Origin: Mycolicibacterium sp. P9-64
Lineage (GTDB): Bacteria > Actinomycetota > Actinomycetes > Mycobacteriales > Mycobacteriaceae
Assembly (NCBI RefSeq): GCF_008329605.1
Contig: NZ_NPKO01000008.1
Span: 248,001-312,000, forward strand
Direction of reading: 5' to 3'
DNA length: 64,000 bases
In this document: piece after piece, positions 33,928 to 41,656 of the stretch
How positions within the stretch are numbered: position 1 is the stretch's first letter
Layout of the letters: every line of letters begins with the position of its first letter
Translations under genes and position numbers: made by a program
Notes under the pieces: model-generated
Databases searched by the model: none
Seen by the model: only the letters and a program-made list of their open reading frames with translations
What the model was told of the DNA's origin: nothing

Positions 33928-33934
33928 GTGCACG

Positions 33935-34837
33935 ATGGTGACCGAACCGCGTCGGCTCGACGTCACCACGTCCGACGTAACGCTGCGAGCGCTGACGTGG
34001 GGCCCGCCGGATGGCCCGATCGCGTTGTGCCTGCACGGCTTTCCCGACACCGCGCGCGGCTGGCGCAACGTGGCGCCCGTGCTGGCCGACGCCGGTTGGC
34101 GGGTGGTGGCACCGTACATGCGCGGGTACGCGCCGTCGTCGGTCTCGTCGATCGGTAGTTATCACGTCGGCGCACTCATGGACGACGCGCTGCGCGTGCT
34201 CGACGCGGCAGGCCCGACGGGACGGGACGTCATCATCGGGCACGACTGGGGAGCGATCGCGGGTGCAGGCCTTGCCGCGATGCCCGACAGCCCGTTCAGC
34301 AAGGCCGTGATCATGTCGGTGCCGCCGACCGCGTCGTTCCAGCCGCTGGGCAAGGTGCCGGACGCAGGCCAGCTGCTGGCCAGGCTGCCGCGTCAAATGG
34401 TGCGTAGCTGGTACATCATGTACTTCCAATTGCCGTGGCTGCCAGAGCGTTCTGCGTCATGGGTGGTGCCGCGGCTGTGGAAGCAATGGTCACCGGGTTA
34501 CCACGCGGCAGAAGACGTCGAACTGGTCCTCGACGCCATCGGCGCCCCGCAGAACTGGCGCGCGGCGCTCGGCTACTACCGCGCAACCGTCAGGAACAGC
34601 AAGCCGCCAGCGCGCTACGCCGAGCTGCACCAGCACTGGCTGTCGGCGCCCGTGCTCCCGACCCTGTACCTGCACGGCTCCGACGACGGGTGCGCCACGT
34701 CGGACTACGCACGGTGGGTGGAGCCGGTGCTTCCCGAGGGGAGTCACGTCGAAATCGTCGACGGCGCAGGCCATTTCCTTCAGCTTGACCGGCCTGATGT
34801 GACGGCGGGCCACATCCTCGACTTCATCGGGCGCTAA
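33935..34837 (+). CDS. epoxide hydrolase-like alpha/beta hydrolase
   Basis: A 300-residue hydrolase of the EphF/haloalkane-dehalogenase type. Seen: HGFPDTARGW (oxyanion HGxP), the nucleophile Asp in IGHDWGAIAG, RGYAPSS, a helical cap (about 130-215), and the catalytic His in GAGHFLQLD. An Asp nucleophile and HGxP point to epoxide hydrolysis. It starts 7 bases after the second Mas gene and is probably part of the mce operon transcript, which hints at processing of imported lipids. Its stop overlaps that of the convergent SDR. Confidence 0.82.
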   Translation: MVTEPRRLDVTTSDVTLRALTWGPPDGPIALCLHGFPDTARGWRNVAPVLADAGWRVVAPYMRGYAPSSVSSIGSYHVGALMDDALRVLDAAGPTGRDVIIGHDWGAIAGAGLAAMPDSPFSKAVIMSVPPTASFQPLGKVPDAGQLLARLPRQMVRSWYIMYFQLPWLPERSASWVVPRLWKQWSPGYHAAEDVELVLDAIGAPQNWRAALGYYRATVRNSKPPARYAELHQHWLSAPVLPTLYLHGSDDGCATSDYARWVEPVLPEGSHVEIVDGAGHFLQLDRPDVTAGHILDFIGR

Positions 34838-35637
34838 CGCTTCTTGAGGGCGGGGTGGCTGCGGCCCAGGATCGGGAGCAGCAACCGGCGGGGCAGATGC
34901 TGGTATGCGGCGGCGCCGATCCGGTTGAACACGCCGGGGACGATGACGGTGCGGCCCGAGTTCAGCCCGTCGACCGCCGCGCGGGCAACCTCGTCGGCAT
35001 CGATCCACATGGGCTTCGGGAGTGCCGCCTGCGCATCCTCGTCGGAAATGCCCGCGGTCTCGCCGAACCCGGTCTTGACCGGGCCGGGGCACAGGGTCGC
35101 GGCCACGACGCCGGTGCCGTGCAGCTCCTGCCCGAGCGCCTGGGTGTAGGAGAGCACGAACGCCTTGGCGGCGCCGTAGGCCGCCTGCCCAGGCACCGGG
35201 CCGAACGCCCCTACCGATGCGACGTTGAGCACCGCGCCGCGACCCCGCGACACCATGCCGGGAACGAATCGGCTGCACAGGTCGGCCACCGCGGCGACGT
35301 CGACCTCGATGAGGTTGAGTTCGGCGGCGGGATCGGATGCGGCGATCGGGCCAGAGGTGCTGAGTCCGGCGTTGTTGACCAGGATGTCGACGACGAGGCC
35401 GAGCTCGGTCACCCGGCCGGGCAGGGCGGCTCGATCGTCGGCGTTGGACAGGTCGGTGGCCAGCACGTCGGCGGCCGAGCCAAGCGATTCGGCGAGCTCA
35501 CGCAACTTCTCGGCCCGGCGCGCCACCAGCACGACGTGCCGACCGCGGCTGGCGAATTCCCTAGCCAGCTCTGCGCCGATTCCCGACGAGGCGCCGGTGA
35601 TGAGGACGACCCCGTTGTGGCTTGCCGCTGGGAGCAT
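34834..35637 (-). CDS. short-chain dehydrogenase
   Basis: A 267-residue classical SDR. Seen: cofactor motif TGASSGIG, NNAG (VDILVNNAGLST), Ser in NVASVGAF and the catalytic YGAAK, plus the PG motif CPGPVKTGF. The RRAEK after beta-2 favours NADP(H). The C-terminal extension (RRLLLPILGRSHPALKKR) resembles lipid-associated mycobacterial SDRs. It is leaderless: TAAGCT six bases before the ATG. It is divergent from the DGAT-like gene with overlapping -10 elements. Confidence 0.85.
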   Translation of the reverse strand: MLPAASHNGVVLITGASSGIGAELAREFASRGRHVVLVARRAEKLRELAESLGSAADVLATDLSNADDRAALPGRVTELGLVVDILVNNAGLSTSGPIAASDPAAELNLIEVDVAAVADLCSRFVPGMVSRGRGAVLNVASVGAFGPVPGQAAYGAAKAFVLSYTQALGQELHGTGVVAATLCPGPVKTGFGETAGISDEDAQAALPKPMWIDADEVARAAVDGLNSGRTVIVPGVFNRIGAAAYQHLPRRLLLPILGRSHPALKKR

Positions 35638-35659
35638 GCCCGCAGCTTAACCTTGGGCG
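35638..35659. promoter_or_regulatory. 22-bp divergent region with two overlapping -10 elements
   Basis: The only DNA between the start codons at 35637 (minus) and 35660 (plus). The plus -10 is TAACCT (35648-35653), six bases before ATG 35660; the minus -10 is TAAGCT (35649 down to 35644), six bases before ATG 35637. They share two bases, so the two leaderless promoters cannot be used at once on one molecule. Confidence 0.65.
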
Positions 35660-36958
35660 ATGAGCACCCGACGACTGACGCCCACCGATGCGCAGACGTT
35701 CTGGATGTCGGCCAAGATCCCCAACGACACGTTCCTGTTGTTCGGATTCGCCGGTGCGCCAGCCGACCTGGAGGCAACTCTGGACGGCCTCGCGTCTCGG
35801 GCCCGCGGCTGCCCCGACCTGACGGTGCGCGTCGACGATCGCCGCGGGCTCGGCTATCCGCGCTGGGTGCGACGAGACGTCGACCGCTCGCAGTTCGTGG
35901 TCCACGAGCTCGAGAACCGTACGTGGGCGGCCTGTCTGGCGAAGGTGTGCCTGCTCATCGGCGACCAGTTGGATGCCAGGCTGGCGGCATGGCGGCTGCA
36001 CGTCTTCGCCGACGTCGAGGGCGTGCCGGGAGTCGAGGGTGGCGGCACCGTGGCGGTCCTGCAGATCACGCATGCCCTCGGTGGCGGTGGGCGGACCTCG
36101 ATTCCCGCGGCGGTGATGTTCGGCAGGGTCGGCGCCGTGGTGCCGGGCATCGACGTACCGCCCGCAGGCCCCGCCGCCATGCCGCTGCTCGGGGTGCGTG
36201 CCGCCAGGGCCCATCGCCGGTTCCAGGTCGATACCGAGGCGGGAACCGTTCCGCCACAAGCAGATCTGCGTCCATTGCTGCGGACCAACGCACGACCGTC
36301 CGGGTCGACGGGCCTACGCACGGTGGTGGCGAAGCGTTCCCAACTGTCGCGCGGCACCGTGACGGTCCACACCCTGTCCGCGGTGTCGGCCGCGCTGGCC
36401 GGTCATCTACGTGACCTTGGCGACGACCCGTCGACACTCGGCGCCGAAGTGCCGATGGCCAAACCGCCGCCACGCCTGGCCTACAACCACTTCGGCAACG
36501 TGGGCGTCGGCCTGTACCCGGAGCTCGCCGCCGGGGAGCGCCGCACGCGGATCGCCGCCGACCTCGATGCGCGCCGTCTGCGCGCCGCGCACCCCGCGAT
36601 GCGTGCCGCGGATCTGGCGTTCGGTGCGACGCCAGCACCGTTGTTGCGTTGGGGGATGGAACGTTTCGATCCCGACCTGAGGGTGCCGGCGGTGACGGGC
36701 AATACCGTGGTGTCGAGCGTGAACTGCGGTACAGCGGACTTCACCTTCGGTGGTGCACCGGTGGTGCTGGCGTCGGCCTTCGCCGGACTGTCACCGATGA
36801 TGGGCCTGACCCACGTCGTGGTCGGCGTCGGCGACACCCTCGTGATCGGCGTGCACGCCGCCGAGTCCGCCGTGGGTGGCCCGAACGGGCTGGACGCCTA
36901 CGTGGCACGCCTCGGCGAGGCGCTGGGGTCCGAGTCGAGTCCCTCGACCACTTCGTAG
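35660..36958 (+). CDS. wax ester synthase/DGAT-like protein (DUF1298)
   Basis: A 432-residue member of the WS/DGAT superfamily that makes triacylglycerol or wax esters. The C-terminal DUF1298 domain is recognisable (TVVSSVNCGTADFTFGGAPV and GLSPMMGLTHVVVGVGDTLVIGVHA). The catalytic HHxxxDG motif is altered to THALGGG (in LQITHALGGGGR): the second His remains but the first His and the Asp are lost. Activity may therefore be reduced or changed. It is leaderless and divergent from an SDR. Confidence 0.75.
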   Translation: MSTRRLTPTDAQTFWMSAKIPNDTFLLFGFAGAPADLEATLDGLASRARGCPDLTVRVDDRRGLGYPRWVRRDVDRSQFVVHELENRTWAACLAKVCLLIGDQLDARLAAWRLHVFADVEGVPGVEGGGTVAVLQITHALGGGGRTSIPAAVMFGRVGAVVPGIDVPPAGPAAMPLLGVRAARAHRRFQVDTEAGTVPPQADLRPLLRTNARPSGSTGLRTVVAKRSQLSRGTVTVHTLSAVSAALAGHLRDLGDDPSTLGAEVPMAKPPPRLAYNHFGNVGVGLYPELAAGERRTRIAADLDARRLRAAHPAMRAADLAFGATPAPLLRWGMERFDPDLRVPAVTGNTVVSSVNCGTADFTFGGAPVVLASAFAGLSPMMGLTHVVVGVGDTLVIGVHAAESAVGGPNGLDAYVARLGEALGSESSPSTTS

Positions 36959-37072
36959 TGCTGCGCCAAGATGTCGGCCATGTCGTCCCCTCCCTCTCCC
37001 GTGCACGATTGTCGCGCGCGCGAAGGGCATTCGGGGCCGGTTCCCGCGGCACTCACCAGGCCGTTGCCGGGT

Positions 37073-37684
37073 CTAGTTGCGCAGGTTGGCGATACCCACG
37101 TCCAGTGCGGCTTCGAGGTAGCTGATGTCACCGGTGTTCAGCAGCACCGAGACGCCGCCCTGGATGCCTGCCAGGAGTGCCGCGGCGGCACGCGCCGGGT
37201 CGATGGACTCGGCAACCTTTGCCTGCCGTTGCATCGCCCGAACCCCGGACTCGATCTCGGCCCGCCACTGGTCGATCAGCGCCGAGGTCACCGCCTGCGC
37301 ACCCGGCGTGCGGCCCATCTCGGACATCACGGTCGACAGCGGGCACTGCTGCCCCTGCCTGCGGTACCGCTCAACGACCACGTCACGCCACCGCTGCCAT
37401 GCCGCCCATGACGTCAACTTGCCGAGGTAGGGCTGCTGGTCACTGAGGACACGCGCCGCCTCCAGTTCGGCGACCGCGAGAAGCAGCTGTTCCTTGCCTT
37501 TGGGGAAGTAGTGGAACAGCTGGCTTTTCGACGTGCCGGTGTGCGCCATCACGTCGTCGAGCGTGGTGGCGACCGCACCATTGAGACGGATCTCCGCGGC
37601 TGCGCCGTCGATGATGCGCTGGCGGGTGGCCCGTCCCTTCGCCGTGAATTTCTGAGCGGTGAATTTCTGGACTTGCGAGTCCAT
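37073..37684 (-). CDS. TetR-family repressor of the divergent SDR
   Basis: A 203-residue TetR regulator. The helix-turn-helix is ATTLDDVMAHTGTSKSQLFHYFPKGKEQL (about 33-61), and the C-terminal domain has the TetR_C pattern with GQQCPLSTVMSEMGRTP, typical of the AcrR subgroup near dehydrogenases. The N-terminus contains a small repeat (QKFTAQKFTA) from a DNA duplication. ATG 37684 has GGAG eight bases upstream; the frame stays open far upstream through the SDR gene and that part is rejected. One TGGACT/AGTCCA operator overlaps its own start codon and a second covers the SDR start. Confidence 0.88.
   Translation of the reverse strand: MDSQVQKFTAQKFTAKGRATRQRIIDGAAAEIRLNGAVATTLDDVMAHTGTSKSQLFHYFPKGKEQLLLAVAELEAARVLSDQQPYLGKLTSWAAWQRWRDVVVERYRRQGQQCPLSTVMSEMGRTPGAQAVTSALIDQWRAEIESGVRAMQRQAKVAESIDPARAAAALLAGIQGGVSVLLNTGDISYLEAALDVGIANLRN
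37668..37683. promoter_or_regulatory. TetR operator 1
   Basis: TGGACTTGCGAGTCCA: perfect 6-base arms around TGCG, overlapping the first codons of the TetR gene. It shares its arms with operator 2, whose centre is 34 bases away. Confidence 0.7.
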
Positions 37685-37700
37685 TTTTAGATCTCCATTC

Positions 37701-37718
37701 TTGGACTCATGAGTCCAA
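37701..37718. promoter_or_regulatory. TetR operator 2
   Basis: TTGGACTCATGAGTCCAA, an 18-base perfect palindrome whose centre is the ATG start codon of the SDR gene at 37709. Confidence 0.75.
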
Positions 37719-38473
37719 ACAATACGCGGCTGGAAGGCCGCACGGCACTGGTCACGGGTTCCACGGGCGGCCTCGGCGTCGCCATCGCGCGCGCACTCGC
37801 CGATGCCGGCGCGTTCGTCGTCGTCAGTGGCCGCAACAAGGAGCGTGGTGACGACGTCGTCTCGGGTATCCGTTCCACAGGTGGGCAAGCGGGGTTCGTG
37901 GTCAGCGATCTCAGCGGCGGCGCGGCGGCCGCAACGTCGCTCGCCGAGCAGGCCACTGAGGCGGCGGGCGGTGAGCTCGACGTCCTGGTCAACAACGCCG
38001 CCACACTGTTGATGCCGACGCCAACGGCCGCCGTGTCCGAAGAGGTACTGCGAGATGCCTTCGCAGTCAACGTCTTCGCCCCGTTCCTGCTGACCGGCGT
38101 CATCGCGCCGGCAATGGCGGAGCGCGGTCGCGGCGCCATCGTCAACATCGGATCCATCACGGGGTTGCGCGGCAGCAGTGGATCGGCGATCTACAGCGCC
38201 AACAAGGCCGCCATCCACTCGCTGACCACGTCCTGGGCCGACGAGTTCGGGCCATTCGGCGTGCGGGTGAACGCCGTCGCGCCTGGTCCGATCGGGACCG
38301 AGCGTCAACTCGAGTTCGCCGACCACGTCGCACCCGTGCTGGCACGGATCCCGTCGCGGCGGATGAGCACTCCCGAAGAGGTGGCGGCGTCGGTGGTCTT
38401 CCTGGCCTCAGACGATGCGGCAAACATCCACGGCGCCGTGCTCAGCGTCGACGGAGGGTGGGCGGCGGTGTAG
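37709..38473 (+). CDS. short-chain dehydrogenase, TetR-controlled
   Basis: A 254-residue classical SDR. Seen: TGSTGGLG, DVLVNNAATL, the catalytic Ser in NIGSITGLRG, YSANK, and APGPIGTE, ending with the usual SVDGGWAAV. The substrate is unknown; the neighbouring TetR probably senses it. The start codon lies in the centre of an 18-bp operator and has no Shine-Dalgarno sequence, so a leaderless or very short-leader mRNA is expected. Confidence 0.88.
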   Translation: MSPNNTRLEGRTALVTGSTGGLGVAIARALADAGAFVVVSGRNKERGDDVVSGIRSTGGQAGFVVSDLSGGAAAATSLAEQATEAAGGELDVLVNNAATLLMPTPTAAVSEEVLRDAFAVNVFAPFLLTGVIAPAMAERGRGAIVNIGSITGLRGSSGSAIYSANKAAIHSLTTSWADEFGPFGVRVNAVAPGPIGTERQLEFADHVAPVLARIPSRRMSTPEEVAASVVFLASDDAANIHGAVLSVDGGWAAV

Positions 38474-38493
38474 CCGCGGCGTAACAGTCCACA

Positions 38494-38520
38494 TATCCCG
38501 GGTCGCTTCGCTCCTGCCCG
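38494..38520. repeat. variant of the TCGCTTCGCTC dispersed motif
   Basis: CCGGGTCGCTTCGCTCCTGC then CCGCCG, intergenic between the SDR and DoxX genes. It shares the core TCGCTTCGCTC with copies at 47260 and 63455. Confidence 0.5.
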
Positions 38521-38530
38521 CCGGAACACC

Positions 38531-38536
38531 TAGATT
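38531..38536 (+). promoter_or_regulatory. -10 TAGATT, leaderless start at 38544
   Basis: TAGATT, seven bases, GTG 38544. This spacing decides the GTG start. Confidence 0.6.
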
Positions 38537-38543
38537 CTGTTGC

Positions 38544-39065
38544 GTGACCGCCTATGACTTCGGCATCCTTCTGCTCCGCGTCGTGCTCGGCCTGACCATG
38601 GCTGCGCACGGCTACAACAAGTTCTTCGGCCCAGGCGGCCTCGCCGGCACGGCGGGCTGGTTCGACGGCATGGGCATGAGGCCCGGCAAGTTTCACGCCA
38701 GGGTCGCTGCCAGCACCGAGATGGCCGCCGGCCTCGGCCTGGCCGTCGGGCTGCTGACGCCGATTCCGGCCGCAGGCTTCGTCTCGCTGATGTTCGTCGC
38801 CGCCTGGACGGTGCATCGCAAGAACGGCTTCTTCATCGTCAAGGAGGGCTGGGAGTACAACCTGATGCTCGCGGTCGCCGCGGTCGCGATCGCAGCGACG
38901 GGCGCGGGCAAGCTCAGCCTGGACTACGCGGTGTTCCACGCCAGCGGCATCTACCACTACCTGCACGGCTGGTGCGGCTTGATCATCGCGGTCGTGCTCG
39001 GCTTGGCGGGCGGCATCGGTCAGTTGGTGATCTTCTACCGACCGCCTGCCAAGCAGGCAGGCTAG
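38544..39065 (+). CDS. DoxX-family membrane protein
   Basis: A 173-residue protein with four transmembrane helices and the DoxX pattern (GILLLRVVLGLTMAAHGYNKFFG near the N-terminus, FVSLMFVAAWTVHRKNGFF in the middle). DoxX proteins are linked to redox homeostasis at the membrane; in M. tuberculosis one partners with SodA and a sulfurtransferase. The GTG start is supported by a leaderless -10. It is followed 4 bases later by a DUF427 gene, probably in the same transcript. Confidence 0.82.
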   Translation: MTAYDFGILLLRVVLGLTMAAHGYNKFFGPGGLAGTAGWFDGMGMRPGKFHARVAASTEMAAGLGLAVGLLTPIPAAGFVSLMFVAAWTVHRKNGFFIVKEGWEYNLMLAVAAVAIAATGAGKLSLDYAVFHASGIYHYLHGWCGLIIAVVLGLAGGIGQLVIFYRPPAKQAG

Positions 39066-39069
39066 GGGC

Positions 39070-39843
39070 ATGTCTCAACCCGAGCGCGACTATCCGCACA
39101 TGGCGGCCGAACGCGGCCGTGTCGAACCTTCACCGCGTCGGGTGCGCGGATTCGCAGGCGGGCAACTGGTCTTCGACACGACAAACGCCCTCTACGTGTG
39201 GGAGATCGCGAACTACCCGCAGTACTACATCCCACGCGGCGACGTCCGCGACGAGTTCCTCGTCGACGACGATCATCCCCAGAAGGTGCAGTTCGGGCCG
39301 TCCCGGATGCACTCGCTGATCGCAGGCGGCACCACCAGCAAGGGTGTGGCGCGGGTCTTCGACGCCGATGGCGGCGGTCCCGTGGCGGGCACCGTCCGGT
39401 TCGAATGGGGCAGCCTCGACTGGTTCGAGGAGGACGAGCGGATCGTCGGTCATCCCCGCAACCCATACTCGCGGATCGACGCGCTGCGCTCGCACCGCCA
39501 CGTCCACGTCGAACTAGACGGCGTCGTGCTCGCCGATACCCACACCCCGGTGACCCTCTTCGAAACGGGGCTGCCGACAAGGTATTACATCGACCGAACC
39601 GACGTAGTGTTCGGCAACCTCGAGCCCAGCGCCACGCAGACCCTGTGCCCGTACAAGGGGATCACGTCGGGCTACTGGTCGGTGCGTGTCGGCGACACCG
39701 TGCACCAGGACCTGGCCTGGACCTATGCCTATCCGCTGGCTGCAGTCGCCCCGATCGCGGGGATGATCGCGTTCTACAACGAGAAGCTCGACATCACCGT
39801 CGACGGCGTCACGCAGCCTCGGCCGCAGACGCCGTTCAGCTGA
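39070..39843 (+). CDS. DUF427 protein with two domains
   Basis: A 257-residue protein with a tandem DUF427 architecture. The second copy is clear: HVHVELDGVVLADTHTPVTLFETGLPTRYYI, CPYKGITSGYWSVRVGD and AWTYAYPLAAVAPIAGMIAFYNEKLDI. The first copy (about 30-125) is more diverged (LVFDTTNALYVWEIANYPQYYIP). DUF427 has no established function. It lies 4 bases after doxX. Confidence 0.82.
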   Translation: MSQPERDYPHMAAERGRVEPSPRRVRGFAGGQLVFDTTNALYVWEIANYPQYYIPRGDVRDEFLVDDDHPQKVQFGPSRMHSLIAGGTTSKGVARVFDADGGGPVAGTVRFEWGSLDWFEEDERIVGHPRNPYSRIDALRSHRHVHVELDGVVLADTHTPVTLFETGLPTRYYIDRTDVVFGNLEPSATQTLCPYKGITSGYWSVRVGDTVHQDLAWTYAYPLAAVAPIAGMIAFYNEKLDITVDGVTQPRPQTPFS

Positions 39844-39892
39844 TCGGCCGGCTCGGTTCGCAGCCGGAAGTCCCCAACCGGTTCCGCTGATC

Positions 39893-39906
39893 TAGAACAC
39901 GTTCTA
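39893..39906. promoter_or_regulatory. KstR-like operator TAGAACACGTTCTA
   Basis: A perfect 14-base palindrome matching the KstR core TnnAACnnGTTnnA at every fixed position. It overlaps the first two bases of the TAATCT -10 (39905-39910) and ends 10 bases before the ATG at 39917, so a bound repressor would block the promoter. Confidence 0.75.
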
Positions 39907-39910
39907 ATCT
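39905..39910 (+). promoter_or_regulatory. -10 TAATCT, leaderless start at 39917
   Basis: TAATCT, six bases, ATG 39917, partly inside the KstR-like palindrome. Confidence 0.6.
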
Positions 39911-39916
39911 GCCCGC

Positions 39917-41656
39917 ATGGGTTTTTTGAAACAGGACTCACCCGTGGTCGATTACGCGGAGTGGAGCAAGGGGACCCGCGCCGAGCGGATCAAGCCGATG
40001 GCACGGCACTGGGCCGAGGTCGGGTTCGGCACCCCCGTCGTACTGCACCTGTTCTACGTGGTGAAGATCCTGCTGTACGTGCTGGTGGCGTGGCTGGTCG
40101 TTTTGACGACGAATGGAATCGACGGCTTCACCAACGTGGCGCAGTGGTACGACGAGCCCATCGTGTTCGAGAAGGTCGTGCTGTACACGATGCTGTTCGA
40201 GGTACTCGGGCTCGGCTGCGGGTTCGGCCCGCTCAACAACCGGTTCTTCCCGCCCATGGGCTCGCCGCTGTACTGGTTGCGGCCCAAGACCGTTCGGCTC
40301 CCCCCATGGCCGAATCGAGTGCCCCTGACGAAGGGCACGTCGCGCACCCCGTTCGAGGTACTGCTGTACGCGGCGTTGCTGATCGTGTTGGTAGTTGCGC
40401 TGTTCTCCGACGGCACCGGCCCGATTCCTGAGCTGAACACCGAGGTGGGCGTGCTGCCGATCTGGCAGATCGCGACGATCCTCGGCATCCTGGCGGTGCT
40501 CGGCCTGCGCGACAAGGTGCTGTTCCTCGCCGCGCGCGGCGAGGTGTACGCCCCGCTGGCCGCGGCCTTCCTGTTGAGCGGTGTCGACATGATCATCGCT
40601 GCCAAACTCGTCTGCCTGGTGATCTGGCTGGGCGCCGCGACCTCGAAGCTGAACAAGCACTTCCCGTTCGTCATCTCCACGATGATGAGCAACAACCCCG
40701 TCATCCGGCCGCGCTGGATCAAGCGGATGTTCTTCGAGAAGTTCCCCGACGACCTTCGCCCAGGCCGGTTGTCCCGCTTCGTCGCCCACTTCAGCACCGC
40801 GATCGAGGGTCTGGTGCCGTTGGTGCTGTTCTTCTCGCACGGCGGTTGGGTCACGGCGATCGCGGCGTTCGTGATGGTGTGCTTCCACTTCGGCATCCTG
40901 AGCGCCATCCCGATGGGAGTCCCGTTGGAGTGGAACGTATTCATGATGTTCAGCGTGCTCGCGCTGTTCGTCGGGCACGCCGGGATCGGGCTCGGCGACC
41001 TGCAGAGCCCGTGGCCCGTCGTGTTGTTCGTCGTGGTCGCAGGGACCGTGGTGCTCGGAAACCTGTTCCCGCGCAAGGTCTCCTTCCTTCCGGGCATGCG
41101 GTACTACGCAGGCAATTGGGACACCACGCTGTGGTGCGTCAAACCCTCCGCCGAGCAGAAGATCGCGAAGGGCATCGTCGCGATCGCCAGCATGCCCGCC
41201 GCGCAGATGGAGAAGTTCTACGGCAGCAAGGAGACTGCCGAGATGTACCAGTACATGGGATATGCGTTCCGCGCCTTCAACACTCACGGCCGGGCGATGT
41301 TCACGCTGGCGCACCGCGCAATGGCGGGCCAGAACGAGGAGGACTATGTCCTCACCGACGGCGAGCGGATCTGCAGCACCGCGATCGGCTGGAACTTCGG
41401 CGACGGACACATGCACAACGAGCAGCTGATCGCCGCCCTGCAGGCGCGGTGTCACTTCGAGCCGGGTGAGGTCAGGGTGTTGCTGCTCGATGCGCAGCCC
41501 ATTCACAAGCAGCAGCAGGAGTACCGCCTCGTCGATGCCGCGACGGGGGAGTTCGAGCGGGGTTTCGTGCGGGTGGCCGACATGGTGACGCGCCAGCCGT
41601 GGGACGACACGGTGCCGGTACACGTGACGTGGTCGGCGACGTCCTTTACTGCATGA
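39917..41656 (+). CDS. DUF3556 polytopic membrane protein
   Basis: A 579-residue integral membrane protein of the mycobacterial DUF3556 family. Residues about 40-400 contain roughly eight to ten hydrophobic helices, with the conserved CGFGPLNNRFFPPMGSPLYWLRP loop; the C-terminal 180 residues are soluble and include YYAGNWDTTLWCVKPSAEQKI and GWNFGDGHMHNEQL. Function is unknown. The perfect KstR-type operator in its promoter suggests a role in sterol uptake or metabolism. It overlaps the convergent FadR-like gene by 11 bases. Confidence 0.85.
   Translation: MGFLKQDSPVVDYAEWSKGTRAERIKPMARHWAEVGFGTPVVLHLFYVVKILLYVLVAWLVVLTTNGIDGFTNVAQWYDEPIVFEKVVLYTMLFEVLGLGCGFGPLNNRFFPPMGSPLYWLRPKTVRLPPWPNRVPLTKGTSRTPFEVLLYAALLIVLVVALFSDGTGPIPELNTEVGVLPIWQIATILGILAVLGLRDKVLFLAARGEVYAPLAAAFLLSGVDMIIAAKLVCLVIWLGAATSKLNKHFPFVISTMMSNNPVIRPRWIKRMFFEKFPDDLRPGRLSRFVAHFSTAIEGLVPLVLFFSHGGWVTAIAAFVMVCFHFGILSAIPMGVPLEWNVFMMFSVLALFVGHAGIGLGDLQSPWPVVLFVVVAGTVVLGNLFPRKVSFLPGMRYYAGNWDTTLWCVKPSAEQKIAKGIVAIASMPAAQMEKFYGSKETAEMYQYMGYAFRAFNTHGRAMFTLAHRAMAGQNEEDYVLTDGERICSTAIGWNFGDGHMHNEQLIAALQARCHFEPGEVRVLLLDAQPIHKQQQEYRLVDAATGEFERGFVRVADMVTRQPWDDTVPVHVTWSATSFTA

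Noticed and set aside
36941..37018. Minus-strand frame reading MADILAQHYEVVEGLDSDP
   Set aside because: It has a GGGAGGGG-like ribosome binding site, but only about 26 codons before a stop, and overlaps the 3' end of the DGAT-like gene. It may be a relic; there is too little to call a gene.
37685..38326. N-terminal extension of the TetR gene over the SDR
   Set aside because: It is antisense to the SDR coding sequence and contains the promoter and operators.
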